A DNA stretch of 64,000 nucleotides from contig NZ_JARUBO010000005.1 of assembly GCF_029626235.1 (NCBI RefSeq), forward strand, positions 3,628,501-3,692,500. The letters are read 5' to 3'. The DNA is from Micromonospora sp. WMMD1120 (GTDB taxonomy: Bacteria > Actinomycetota > Actinomycetes > Mycobacteriales > Micromonosporaceae). The notes below the pieces were generated by a model that searched no databases, was not told the origin of the DNA, and worked only from the letters and a program-made list of their open reading frames with translations. Below are positions 8,015 through 16,459 of the stretch, in pieces; the stretch's first letter is position 1; the number at the start of each line of letters is the position of its first letter. The translations under genes were made by a program, and so were the position numbers.

Positions 8015-9353
8015 GTCAGCACGCTATCAGTTCACCGGTGGGACGGCCGTCGAGATTTCGGCCAGCGTCGAGTCGGGCATCCGTACCGGAGCGCTGCCGC
8101 CGGGTGCCGCGGTGCCGCCGGTCCGGGCGCTCGCGGCCGAGCTGGGGGTCAGCCCGGCCACCGTCGCCCGCGCCTACCAGGAGCTACGCCAACGCGGGCT
8201 GCTCGCCACCGCCGGTCGGCACGGCACCCGGGTACGCCCCCGCCCGCCGGTGGCCGCCCGTCGCTCCGCGCTGCGCCCGCCACCGCTGGCCGGCACCCGG
8301 GACCTGTCCCGGGGCGAGCCCGACACCCGACTCCTTCCCCCGCTGGGCCCGCACCTGGCGGCGCTCGCCGCCGACGGTGGCCCGTCGGTCGGCTACTCCG
8401 ACGCCGGGGTGTTGCCCGAACTGGCCGAGGTGGCCCGTGCCCGGCTGAGCGCCGACGGGGTGCCGGCCGGAGAGTTGACGCTCACCGGTGGCGCGCTGGA
8501 CGGCATCGAACGGCTGCTCGGCGCCCACCTGCGTCCCGGCGACGCGGTGGCGGTCGAGGACCCGGGCTGGGCCAACCTGCTCGACCTGGTCGCCGCGCTG
8601 GGCCTGCGGCCGATCGGCGTACCACTTGACGACGAGGGGCCGCTGGTCGCCGGGGTCGCCGCCGCGCTCGCCGCCGGGGCGCGGGCGCTGGTGGTCACCA
8701 GCCGGGCGCAGAACCCGACCGGCGCCGCCGTCTCCGCCTCCCGCGCCGAGGCGCTCCGGGCGCTGCTCGCGGGTCGGCGGGACCTGCTGTTGATCGAGGA
8801 TGACCACGCTGCCGAGCTGGCCCGCGTACCCCTGAACGTTCTTGCCGGCGCGACCGCGAGTTGGGCCTTCCTCCGTTCGGTGAGCAAGCCCTTCGGGCCG
8901 GACCTGCGGCTGGCGGTGCTGGTCGGCGACGAGACGACGGTGGCCCGGGTGAGCGGCCGGGCGCGGGTCGGCGCCGGCTGGGTCTCCACGGTGCTGCAAC
9001 GCCTGGTGCTCGCCCTCTGGCGGGACCCGGCGGTCACCGAGCTGGTGGAGCGGGCGGCGCACAGCTACGAGGAGCGGCGCGCCGGGCTGCTGGCCGCGCT
9101 GGCCGGGCACGGCCTGAGCGCGCACGGCCGCAGCGGCATCAACGTGTGGCTGCCGGTGGCGGACGAGACCAGCGCGGTGACCGCGCTGCGCGACGCCGGC
9201 TGGGCGGTGGCGCCCGGCGCCCTCTACCGGATCGCCGCCCCGCCCGCCGTGCGCATCACCGTCAGCTCCCTGGATCAGTCCGACCTGGCCCCTTTGGCCG
9301 CCGCCCTGGCCCGGGCCGAGAGCCCCACTCCACCCCACGGCTTCCTCATCTGA
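8013..9353 (+). CDS. MocR-type GntR regulator with aminotransferase domain
   Basis: 446-aa regulator with an N-terminal winged-helix GntR domain (about residues 10-75; VRALAAELGVSPATVARAYQ). A fold-type I PLP aminotransferase-like domain follows, including EDPGWANLLDLVAALG, SRAQNPTGAAVS and the PLP-lysine region SVSKPFGPDLRLAVLVG. MocR proteins sense PLP or aminated ligands and usually regulate an adjacent divergent gene (family knowledge). Here the neighbour is a PNPOx-like fusion, matching the known PdxR/MocR logic. GTG 8013 lies inside the operator region, so the transcript is probably leaderless or nearly so. Confidence 0.88.
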   Translation: MSARYQFTGGTAVEISASVESGIRTGALPPGAAVPPVRALAAELGVSPATVARAYQELRQRGLLATAGRHGTRVRPRPPVAARRSALRPPPLAGTRDLSRGEPDTRLLPPLGPHLAALAADGGPSVGYSDAGVLPELAEVARARLSADGVPAGELTLTGGALDGIERLLGAHLRPGDAVAVEDPGWANLLDLVAALGLRPIGVPLDDEGPLVAGVAAALAAGARALVVTSRAQNPTGAAVSASRAEALRALLAGRRDLLLIEDDHAAELARVPLNVLAGATASWAFLRSVSKPFGPDLRLAVLVGDETTVARVSGRARVGAGWVSTVLQRLVLALWRDPAVTELVERAAHSYEERRAGLLAALAGHGLSAHGRSGINVWLPVADETSAVTALRDAGWAVAPGALYRIAAPPAVRITVSSLDQSDLAPLAAALARAESPTPPHGFLI

Positions 9354-9368
9354 CCCGCACCACCCACC

Positions 9369-9449
9369 GCCGCGATCTTGCGGGTTGTGTAGCTGAAACA
9401 TCCCGGTATGAGAATCTTTGTCCCGACAGAAAGCACAAGATCGCGCGGA
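9369..9449. repeat. Intergenic inverted-repeat element with long loop
   Basis: Arms CGCGATCTTG (9371-9380) and CAAGATCGCG (9436-9445) are exact complements around about 55 nt that include GTTGTGTAGCTGAAACATCC. The AT-rich interior differs in composition from its surroundings. It resembles dispersed intergenic repeats of Micromonospora, but copy number cannot be checked here. It also follows the MocR gene closely and could act as a terminator. Confidence 0.5.
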
Positions 9450-9497
9450 TTCGGGGTGGTGCTGGCGGGTATGCGGGCCGCCGGAGGTGTGACGGTT

Positions 9498-9617
9498 ATG
9501 GCTTCAGGTGGGTCTCGGCGGGGTGTCTGGATCGCGGTCGCGGTCGCGGTGATCATCATCGTCATCGTGCTGATCGCGATCGCGTCCGGTGGCGACGGCG
9601 GTGGCAACGGTTACTGA
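9498..9617 (+). CDS. 39-aa single-helix membrane microprotein
   Basis: A short frame starting at ATG 9498 with a good ribosome-binding site (GGAGGTG, about 10 nt upstream). A short basic N-terminus is followed by a single strongly hydrophobic helix (GVWIAVAVAVIIIVIVLIAIA) and a Gly/Asp-rich tail ending GGDGGGNGY. The positive-inside topology is plausible. No family is recognised. It ends 65 bp before the UdgX gene and may be expressed independently. The frame extends upstream to 9408, but that part overlaps the inverted-repeat element. Confidence 0.55.
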   Translation: MASGGSRRGVWIAVAVAVIIIVIVLIAIASGGDGGGNGY

Positions 9618-9669
9618 CCGGTGCGGTCGATGCGCTGGAGCGTATCCGGCAGCGCGCATCGAAGGGGTA

Positions 9670-9682
9670 TATAACAGTCGGC
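9670..9682 (+). promoter_or_regulatory. Probable leaderless promoter of the UdgX gene
   Basis: TATAAC (9670-9675), inside TATATAAC, lies 7 nt before the ATG of the uracil-DNA glycosylase gene. Transcription would therefore begin at or next to the start codon. No ribosome-binding site lies between. No clear -35 is seen. Confidence 0.5.
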
Positions 9683-10387
9683 ATGGCCGAGCAGACCGGG
9701 AACGCGCCGGGCGCCCAGCGGTTCATCCCGCCCGACGCCGACACCATTGACGACCTGCGCGCCGCCGCCGGCGGCTGTCGCGGCTGCGAGCTGTACCGGG
9801 ACGCCTCCCAGACGGTCTTCGGCCGCGGTGACGAGAGCGCCCGCGTGGTGCTCGTCGGCGAGCAGCCCGGCGACATGGAGGACCAGAAAGGGCTGCCCTT
9901 CGTCGGCCCGGCCGGGCGCCTGCTGCGCCGGGCGGTCGACGACGCGGGCCTGGACCCGCGTCACCTCTACCTGACCAACACCGTCAAGCACTTCCGCTTC
10001 GAGCTGCGCGGCAAGCGGCGGATCCACCAGACTCCGGACCAGGTGCACATCACCGCCTGCCGGCCCTGGCTGGTCGCCGAGTTCGCCCGACTGCGCCCGG
10101 AGATCGTGGTGGTGCTCGGCGCGACAGCCGCCAAGGCGCTGCTCGGCCCGTCCTTCCGGGTCACCCGGCAGCGGGGCGAGCTGCTGCCGTGGCCGCAGTC
10201 GGCCCAGCGCCCGGAGGACTTCGCCCGGGTGCCGATCGACAGCGCCGGCGCGGTGGCCGACGCGCCGGAGGCCCGGCTGCTGGCGACCATCCACCCGTCC
10301 GCCGTGCTGCGCGCCGACGACCAGGACAGGGCGTACGAGGGGCTGGTCACCGACCTCACCGTCGTCGCGCGCGCCCTGCCCGGCTAG
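9683..10387 (+). CDS. udgX: UdgX-family uracil-DNA glycosylase
   Basis: 234-aa protein of the UDG superfamily (family-4-like). Motif A reads GEQPGDMEDQKGLPFVGPAG, which is the Gly-Glu-Gln-Pro-Gly form. A KRRIH loop at about residues 111-115 marks the UdgX branch, and the late HPSA motif is present (TIHPSAVLRA). UdgX excises uracil and, in the mycobacterial enzyme, becomes covalently attached to the abasic site through the histidine of this loop; His115 is the equivalent here. An N-terminal CxxC (GCRGCELY) suggests part of the 4Fe-4S ligand set, as in family 4. The ATG at 9683 has no ribosome-binding site but a close -10 box. Confidence 0.88.
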   Translation: MAEQTGNAPGAQRFIPPDADTIDDLRAAAGGCRGCELYRDASQTVFGRGDESARVVLVGEQPGDMEDQKGLPFVGPAGRLLRRAVDDAGLDPRHLYLTNTVKHFRFELRGKRRIHQTPDQVHITACRPWLVAEFARLRPEIVVVLGATAAKALLGPSFRVTRQRGELLPWPQSAQRPEDFARVPIDSAGAVADAPEARLLATIHPSAVLRADDQDRAYEGLVTDLTVVARALPG

Positions 10388-10562
10388 CGACGGCGCCAGC
10401 CGTCCCCGTCCCCAGGTCGTGCGGACCGCACTGTGGACGCTGCCTGCGGACAGCGACGCCCCGGTCGGGCGGCGAGGCGATACGGGTCCGAAACGTCGAT
10501 GCGTGACGCGCGTAACAGGTCCTCTGCAGACTCAGGCGAGTCGATCTTGCAGGGAGGCCGTT

Positions 10563-12167
10563 ATGAGCGATCAGACGCAGTCGATGGTCAGCCGACGCGG
10601 GTTTCTCCGTACGGTGGGTATCAGTGGCGGCGCCGGCGCGATGCTCGCCACGATGGGCGCCATCGGGCTCGCCCCCAACCCGGCCGGGGCGGTGTCGCCG
10701 GCCTTCCGCGCGCCGGAGCGCTCCGACTTCACGCTGACCGGACGACCGGGCGCGAGCGTGGTCGTCCTCGGTGGTGGCATCGCGGGGCTCACCACCGCGT
10801 ACGAGCTGGGCAAGGCGGGTTACCACTGCACCGTCCTCGAGGCGCGGCACCGCGTCGGTGGGCGCAACCTGACCATCCGGGGCGGCGACGTCGAGACGGA
10901 CCTGGACGGCCGCACCCAGCGGGCGGGCTTCTCCGACGGGATCTACTTCAACGCCGGGCCGGGTCGGATCGCGCAGTGGATGGTCACGATGGACTACTGC
11001 CGGGAACTCGGCGTACCCGTCGAGGTGTTCACCAACCAGAACGCCGACGCGTGGATCTACAACGAGTCCGCCGGGATGACCGAGCCGGTCCGGTACCGCA
11101 CCGCCAAGGCGGACGTCTACGGCTACGTCTCGGAACTGCTGGCGAAGGCCACCGACCAGGGTGCGCTGGACGCGCGGCTGACCGCCGAGGACCGCGAGCG
11201 GCTGCTGTCGTTCCTGCAGAGCTTCGGCGCGATCGGCGGACGTGCCAGCGACTGGGCGTACACCGGAGGCAGCCGTCGTGGCTTCTCCGCGTACCCGGGC
11301 GCGGGCAACGACGTGGGCAGTCCGCTCGGCGCCCCGCCCGCGCTCTCCGACGTCTTCGCCAGCAACGTGGGTCGGTACTTCTCCTTCGAGTTCGGCTACG
11401 ACCAGGCCATGCTGATGTTCCAGCCGGTCGGCGGCATGGACCAGATCCCCCGAGCCCTGGCCAGGGCGGTGGGCCCGCACCGCATCCGACTCAACGCCGA
11501 GGTGACCGAGGTGACCGACCGGGGCAGCCGGGTCGAGGTGACCTACCGGCAGGGCGGCCGGCAGTCGCAGATCACCGCCGACTACTGCGTGGCCACGATG
11601 CCGCCGCACCTGATGGCCCGCGTACCGCACAACCTCGGCGCGGCGGTGACCGCGGCCCTTGCCGACTTCCCGGTCACCGCTTCCGGAAAGATCGGCCTGG
11701 AATACCGCAGCCGTTGGTGGGAGACCGACCAGCGGATCTACGGCGGCATCACCGAGACCGACCTGGACCTCTCGCACATCTGGTACCCGTCGTACGGGTT
11801 CCACGGCAAGCGCGGCCTGGTCGTCGGCTACTACAACACCGGGGCGAACGCCCGTGCGTACAGCGGGCTGACGCCGGAGCAGCGTAGCGAGCGCGCGATC
11901 AGCCAGGGTGTGAAGATCCATGGTGACAAGTACCGCAGTGAGCTGGTCACCTCGTACTCCCACGCCTGGGACCGGACCCGCTACATCGAGGGCGCCTGGA
12001 CCTCACCCCGGTACGGCACGCCGGGCTACAACCTGCTGCTCCAGCCGGCCGGTCGGGTCTACTTCGCCGGTGACTGGCTCAGCCACGAGGTGGCCTGGCA
12101 ACACGGCGCTTTCGTGGCGGCCCGTTCGGCGGTCTCCGCGCTGCACCAGCGGGTGATGGCCGGCTGA
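10563..12167 (+). CDS. Tat-exported flavin-dependent amine oxidase
   Basis: 534-aa flavoprotein. The N-terminus has a twin-arginine signal (SRRGFLRTVGISGGAGAML, residues about 10-28) with a hydrophobic stretch and a likely cut near Ala-Gly-Ala. The FAD-binding motif VVVLGGGIAGLTTAYELGKAG follows at about 62. The GGRN motif after the ADP-binding fold and the C-terminal VYFAGDWLSHEVAWQHGAF are typical of monoamine/L-amino-acid oxidases. It likely oxidises an amine or amino acid outside the membrane, with H2O2 as product. ATG 10563 has AGGGAGG upstream. The substrate is unknown; no obvious partner gene adjoins. Confidence 0.85.
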   Translation: MSDQTQSMVSRRGFLRTVGISGGAGAMLATMGAIGLAPNPAGAVSPAFRAPERSDFTLTGRPGASVVVLGGGIAGLTTAYELGKAGYHCTVLEARHRVGGRNLTIRGGDVETDLDGRTQRAGFSDGIYFNAGPGRIAQWMVTMDYCRELGVPVEVFTNQNADAWIYNESAGMTEPVRYRTAKADVYGYVSELLAKATDQGALDARLTAEDRERLLSFLQSFGAIGGRASDWAYTGGSRRGFSAYPGAGNDVGSPLGAPPALSDVFASNVGRYFSFEFGYDQAMLMFQPVGGMDQIPRALARAVGPHRIRLNAEVTEVTDRGSRVEVTYRQGGRQSQITADYCVATMPPHLMARVPHNLGAAVTAALADFPVTASGKIGLEYRSRWWETDQRIYGGITETDLDLSHIWYPSYGFHGKRGLVVGYYNTGANARAYSGLTPEQRSERAISQGVKIHGDKYRSELVTSYSHAWDRTRYIEGAWTSPRYGTPGYNLLLQPAGRVYFAGDWLSHEVAWQHGAFVAARSAVSALHQRVMAG

Positions 12168-12178
12168 GGCCCCAGATC

Positions 12179-12218
12179 GTGGACGGTCTCCGCCCAGCCG
12201 CCGGCTGGGACCGTCCAC
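12179..12218. terminator. Hairpin terminator after amine oxidase gene
   Basis: The outer stem GTGGACGGTC/GACCGTCCAC and the inner stem CCCAGCC/GGCTGGG form a nested hairpin 12 bp after the stop codon. Confidence 0.6.
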
Positions 12219-12257
12219 CATCGACCGTGCTTCACGATCCCTGCGGCTGGGTACCGG

Positions 12258-12860
12258 GTGTCGATGGATGCGGACAGCAACGAGCGTCGTACCGGTGCGC
12301 CCACCGCGGCCATCGGCCGCTCCAGGTGGCGACGATTCGTCGAGCGGGCGACCGTGTTGCAGTTGGTGGCCGTCTACTGGGTGCCGGCGACACTGCTCAT
12401 CGGGGTGCCGGTGCGGTGGCTCTTCGACCGGCACGAGCCACTGGTCGAGCTCGTGCTGAACGCCGCGCTGAACGCGGTCGTGATCGGCCCCGCGCTCTAT
12501 CTGGGCAGGCGGGTGGCGGGTGAGCAGGGCGCCCGGCGGGACCCCGAGGGGTACCCGCTGCGCGAGGCGCTGCGTACCGGCACCGCGCCCGGGGACGGCG
12601 CGGCGCGGGTCGAGTTGCCCGGTTACCTGGCCGGGCAGCGGCGGGCCACCTGGCGGGCGCTGGCGTCCATCCTGGGCATCTCCCTCGGGCTGGTCCTGCT
12701 CGCTCTGTTCGCCGCCGACAACGAGGGCTTCGCTGTGGTCTTCGGCGTGGTCGTCGCCGTCAGCGTGGCCGTCGCCGCGCTCACTCTGACCCGAATCCAC
12801 CGGCTGGCATCCTCGCTGGCCGTGCCCAACCGACCGGAGACCCGCCGACAGCTCGGGTAG
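12258..12860 (+). CDS. Hypothetical membrane protein
   Basis: 200-aa protein with no recognised family. The N-terminus is charged. Two hydrophobic segments (about residues 36-56 and 68-84) are followed by a polar loop containing GYPLREALRTG, then two more segments (about 136-152 and 156-178), ending in a charged tail. Four-helix topology is predicted. The start is uncertain: GTG 12258 or ATG 12264, with only a weak ribosome-binding site. A terminator hairpin begins inside its last codons. Confidence 0.6.
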   Translation: MSMDADSNERRTGAPTAAIGRSRWRRFVERATVLQLVAVYWVPATLLIGVPVRWLFDRHEPLVELVLNAALNAVVIGPALYLGRRVAGEQGARRDPEGYPLREALRTGTAPGDGAARVELPGYLAGQRRATWRALASILGISLGLVLLALFAADNEGFAVVFGVVVAVSVAVAALTLTRIHRLASSLAVPNRPETRRQLG

Positions 12861-12882
12861 GGCGGCCGGTCGCCCTACCCGA
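12853..12882. terminator. Terminator hairpin overlapping a stop codon
   Basis: Perfect 12-bp stem TCGGGTAGGGCG / CGCCCTACCCGA with loop GCCGGT. The stop codon of the preceding gene (TAG, 12858-12860) lies in the left arm. Confidence 0.65.
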
Positions 12883-12987
12883 TCGTGCCGGACACGTCCC
12901 GGCCGGCGTCCCCCCGCAAAACCCACTGCCGCCGCTCGGTGCGGGTGCGCGAGGATGAGGTCACCCCCATCCGACAGGAGCGCGCCG

Positions 12988-14325
12988 ATGGCGACCGAGC
13001 TGACCGCGCCGCGTGCCGGCGTCCGACCCGACGTCGCGGCGATCCAGCGGCGTACCCTGCGGCTGCTCTTCACCACCCAGATCATCGGCGGCATCGGCGT
13101 GACCATCGGCATCGCCGTCGGTGCGCTGCTCGCCGCCCGGATCGCCGGCACCGCGCTGGCCGGCGTCGCGCAGAGCGCCGGTGTGGTCGGCGCGGCGCTG
13201 CTCGCCGTCCCGGTCACCCGGGTCATGGCCCGGCACGGTCGACGGCCGGGCCTGGTGCTGGCGTACGCGGTCGGCACCGTCGGTGGCCTGCTGGTGGTGC
13301 TGGCCGCCGTGCTCCGCTCGGTGCCGCTGCTCCTGCTCGGCATGCTCCTCTTCGGCGGGGGCACCGCCGCGAACCTCCAGGCGCGCTACACGGCCGTGGA
13401 CCTCGCCGAGCCGGCCCGACGGGGCCGACAGCTCTCCGTGATCGTCTGGGCCACCACCATCGGCGCGGTGGCCGCGCCGAACTTCGCCGCGCTGGCCGAC
13501 CGGATCACCACCGGCTGGGGGCTGCCGCCGCTGGCCGGTCCGTTCGCGTTCAGCGCGGCGGCGTTCGTGCTGGCTGCCGTCGTACTCCTCGGGTTGCTCC
13601 GGCCCGACCCGCTGCTCACCGCGCGGCAAGTCGCGGCGGCCGGGGAGCCCACCGCCGACGCGACGGCGACCGGGGCGCCGGCGTCCGCGCCGGTCGAGGC
13701 GAGCGGGCGGCGCCGGGCCGGGATGCGTGCGGCCTGGTCGGTGGTACGCGCACAGCCCGCCGCCCGGCTCGGCATCGCCGCCGTGGCGGTGGGCCACCTG
13801 GTGATGGTGGCGGTGATGGCGATGACCCCGGTGCGCCTCGGTGAGTCGCACGCCGACGCCGACGTGTTGCGGCTGGTCGGGATCGTGCTGAGTCTGCACA
13901 TCGCCGGTATGTACGCGTTCTCCCCGGTGGTCGGGTGGCTCACCGACCGGCTCGGTCGGCGGGCGGTGATCCTCGGTGGGGTCGGGCTGCTGCTGGCCGC
14001 CTGCGCGGTCGCCGGCACGGCCGGGCACCACACGCCCCGGCTCTCGGTGGGTCTGGTCCTGCTCGGGCTGGGCTGGTCGGGGACGATGGTGGCCGGCTCG
14101 ACGCTGCTGTCCGAGTCGGTGCCGGCCGAGGTGCGGCCGAACGTCCAGGGGCTCTGTGACCTGATCATGGGGCTGGCCGGCGCCGGCGCCGCTGTGGTCA
14201 GCGGGTTTGTCATGCAGTTGGCCGGTTATCCCGTGCTGACCCTGCTCGCGGCGGTCGCGGCGGCACCCCTGGTGGCGCTAGCGTTGCGCCCGGCGCCGAC
14301 CGGGGCGTCGGACAAGGAGGGCTGA
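12988..14325 (+). CDS. MFS transporter
   Basis: 445-aa major facilitator superfamily transporter with about twelve hydrophobic segments. The loop after helix 2 carries RVMARHGRRPGLVLAY, and the equivalent loop in the second half carries GWLTDRLGRRAVILGGVG; both are the MFS motif A pattern. A polar central loop (about residues 210-245, rich in Ala, Thr and Pro) separates the halves. The substrate is not predictable. The start ATG 12988 has GACAGGAG upstream. DUF3046 starts 4 bp after its stop, so the transporter may share a transcript with DUF3046-recA. Confidence 0.85.
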   Translation: MATELTAPRAGVRPDVAAIQRRTLRLLFTTQIIGGIGVTIGIAVGALLAARIAGTALAGVAQSAGVVGAALLAVPVTRVMARHGRRPGLVLAYAVGTVGGLLVVLAAVLRSVPLLLLGMLLFGGGTAANLQARYTAVDLAEPARRGRQLSVIVWATTIGAVAAPNFAALADRITTGWGLPPLAGPFAFSAAAFVLAAVVLLGLLRPDPLLTARQVAAAGEPTADATATGAPASAPVEASGRRRAGMRAAWSVVRAQPAARLGIAAVAVGHLVMVAVMAMTPVRLGESHADADVLRLVGIVLSLHIAGMYAFSPVVGWLTDRLGRRAVILGGVGLLLAACAVAGTAGHHTPRLSVGLVLLGLGWSGTMVAGSTLLSESVPAEVRPNVQGLCDLIMGLAGAGAAVVSGFVMQLAGYPVLTLLAAVAAAPLVALALRPAPTGASDKEG

Positions 14326-14329
14326 TCTC

Positions 14330-14530
14330 GTGCGGCTGACCGACTTCTGGGCGCGGCTGGAGGAGGCGTTCGGGCCGGGCTACGCGGCCAGCATCGCCCG
14401 CGACCAGGTGCTGTCCCAGCTCGGCGGACGGACCATCGAGCAGGCGCTGGCGTCGGGTGAGCAGACGCACGTGGTGTGGCGGGCGGTCTGCGCCGCGTAT
14501 CCCGACCGGGTGCCCGCTCGACTACGCTGA
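14330..14530 (+). CDS. DUF3046 family protein
   Basis: 66-aa protein beginning MRLTDFWARLEEAFGPGYA and containing SQLGGRTIEQALASGEQT. Members of this family are small actinobacterial proteins typically encoded directly upstream of recA, as here. GTG 14330 is preceded by AAGGAGGG. The function is unknown. Conserved Trp and acidic residues suggest a small helical protein. The recA promoter and SOS box start 30-40 bp after its stop. Confidence 0.88.
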   Translation: MRLTDFWARLEEAFGPGYAASIARDQVLSQLGGRTIEQALASGEQTHVVWRAVCAAYPDRVPARLR

Positions 14531-14559
14531 GCAGCCTTTTTGCCGCCTCCGCGTGTCGC

Positions 14560-14590
14560 TTGTCGAGTCGTACACCTGTTCGGCTATTGT
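14560..14590 (+). promoter_or_regulatory. recA promoter with LexA (SOS) box
   Basis: TCGTACACCTGTTCGG (14568-14583) matches the actinobacterial SOS box TCGAAC-N4-GTTCGA in 10 of 12 fixed positions. It is flanked by a possible -35 TTGTCG (14560-14565) and -10 TATTGT (14585-14590), so LexA would block RNA polymerase binding. The recA start codon follows 124 bp later. Confidence 0.75.
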
Positions 14591-14714
14591 CCACAGCGGG
14601 GTGCTCGTCCACAGCTCGCGGCCCGTCGGCTGGTTTTCTGTCGGACCCAGCGCCTAGCGTGTCCGCGTGACGCGAAGCTCAGCAAAGACGCCGGCGAAGG
14701 CAGGGGTGGCAACC

Positions 14715-15761
14715 ATGGCAGCAGGACCTGACCGGGAGAAGGCACTCGACCTTGCTCTCGCTCAGATCGACAAGCAGTTCGGCAAGGGCTCGGTGATGCG
14801 GCTGGGGGAGCGGCCCGTCGTCCAGACCGCCGTGATCCCGACCGGCTCCATCGCGCTCGACGTGGCGCTCGGTGTGGGCGGTCTGCCGCGCGGCCGGGTG
14901 ATCGAGGTCTACGGTCCCGAGTCCAGCGGTAAGACCACGGTGGCCTTGCACGCGGTGGCCAATGCCCAGCGCAACGGCGGCATCGCCGCCTTCATCGACG
15001 CCGAGCACGCGCTCGACCCGGAATACGCGAAGGCCCTCGGCGTCGACACCGACGCGATGCTGGTCTCCCAGCCGGACACCGGCGAGCAGGCGCTGGAGAT
15101 CGCCGACATGCTGATCCGTTCCGGCGCTCTGGACATCATCGTGATCGACTCGGTGGCGGCCCTGGTGCCGCGCGCCGAGATCGAGGGCGAGATGGGCGAC
15201 AGCCACGTGGGCCTCCAGGCCCGGCTGATGAGCCAGGCCCTCCGGAAGATCACCGGTGTGCTCAGCAACACCGGCACCACGGCGATCTTCATCAACCAGC
15301 TCCGGGAGAAGATCGGCGTCATGTTCGGCAGCCCGGAGACCACCACCGGTGGTCGGGCGCTGAAGTTCTACGCCTCGGTCCGCCTCGACGTGCGCCGCAT
15401 CGAGAGCCTCAAGGACGGCACCGACGTGGTCGGCAACCGCACCCGGGTCAAGGTCGTCAAGAACAAGGTCGCCGCACCGTTCAAGCAGGCCGAGTTCGAC
15501 ATCATGTATGGCAAGGGCATCTCGCGCGAGGGCTCGCTGATCGACGTCGGCGTGGAGCAGGCGATCATCCGCAAGTCCGGCGCGTGGTACACGTACGACG
15601 GCGACCAGCTCGGCCAGGGCAAGGAGAAGGCCCGGGAGTTCCTGAAGGAGAACCCGGACGTGGCCGCCGAGATCGAGAAGAAGATCCTGGAGAAGCTCGG
15701 CGTCGGTGTCGGCGCCGGTGACGCCGCCGGTGGCCCGGAGCTGCCGCCGGTCGACTTCTGA
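14715..15761 (+). CDS. recA: Recombinase RecA
   Basis: 348-aa RecA, the ATP-dependent strand-exchange protein that also triggers LexA self-cleavage. Walker [10 protein letters not shown] is at about residues 67-75. Other hallmarks are [34 protein letters not shown], the [10 protein letters not shown] region and the [16 protein letters not shown] loop. The acidic C-terminus typical of RecA is short. ATG 14715 gives the canonical N-terminus [18 protein letters not shown]; an in-frame extension to 14667 is unlikely. No intein is present. recX follows 14 bp later and lexA is in the same window. Confidence 0.98.
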   Translation: MAAGPDREKALDLALAQIDKQFGKGSVMRLGERPVVQTAVIPTGSIALDVALGVGGLPRGRVIEVYGPESSGKTTVALHAVANAQRNGGIAAFIDAEHALDPEYAKALGVDTDAMLVSQPDTGEQALEIADMLIRSGALDIIVIDSVAALVPRAEIEGEMGDSHVGLQARLMSQALRKITGVLSNTGTTAIFINQLREKIGVMFGSPETTTGGRALKFYASVRLDVRRIESLKDGTDVVGNRTRVKVVKNKVAAPFKQAEFDIMYGKGISREGSLIDVGVEQAIIRKSGAWYTYDGDQLGQGKEKAREFLKENPDVAAEIEKKILEKLGVGVGAGDAAGGPELPPVDF

Positions 15762-15775
15762 CCGGTCGCTGACCA

Positions 15776-16459
15776 ATGGCAGGACGACGCGCCCGTACGG
15801 GGCGGGGCTGGGATGCCAGTCCGCCTCGTACGGGTGACGCCGCGCCGCGCCCCCGCCGGGGGCGTCGGGCCGAGTCGCCGGCCGACGAGCCGACGTCCAC
15901 TCCGCGCGACGAGTCCGAGCTGGCCCGCGAGATCTGCCTGCGGCAGCTCGCCGTCCGGCCACGCACCCGGGCCGAGCTGGCCGGGGCGCTGGCCAAACGC
16001 GGCATCTCCGACGAGGTGTCGGCCGAGGTGCTCGACCGCTACGACGAGGTCGGCATCATCGACGACGCCGCCTTCGCCCGAGCCTGGGTGTCGAGTCGAC
16101 ACTCCGGACGCGGTCTCGCCCGCCGGGCGCTCGCCAACGAGCTGCGTCGCAAGGGCGTGGACGGCGAGGTGGCCACCGAGGCGCTGGGCGAGCTGGACGA
16201 GGAGACCGAGGCGGAGACCGCCCGTGCCCTCGTGGAGCGCAAGCTGCGTACCGCCCGGGGTGAGCCGGACGCGGTCTTCCGCCGGCTGGTGGGCATGCTG
16301 GCCCGCAAGGGCTATCCGCCCGGTGTGGCGATCCGGGCGGTGAAGGACGCGCTCGCCGCGCAGAGCGCCGAGGCGGCCGAGTTCGCCGAGCAGATCGACG
16401 CCGACGCGCTCGCCGACGCCGAGGGCGAGCTGGAGCGCGACGACCGCGCGGCCGAGTGA
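15776..16459 (+). CDS. recX: RecA regulator RecX
   Basis: 227-aa RecX, which binds RecA filaments and dampens their activity. A long Arg/Pro-rich N-terminal extension (about 60 residues) precedes the three-helix repeats. LRQLAVRPRTRAELAGALAKRGI and the downstream DDAAFARAWVSSR are the family signatures; ALANELRRKGVD and RRLVGMLARKGYPPGVAI mark the later repeats. It begins 14 bp after recA with no clear ribosome-binding site, so translation probably depends on coupling to recA. Confidence 0.93.
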   Translation: MAGRRARTGRGWDASPPRTGDAAPRPRRGRRAESPADEPTSTPRDESELAREICLRQLAVRPRTRAELAGALAKRGISDEVSAEVLDRYDEVGIIDDAAFARAWVSSRHSGRGLARRALANELRRKGVDGEVATEALGELDEETEAETARALVERKLRTARGEPDAVFRRLVGMLARKGYPPGVAIRAVKDALAAQSAEAAEFAEQIDADALADAEGELERDDRAAE

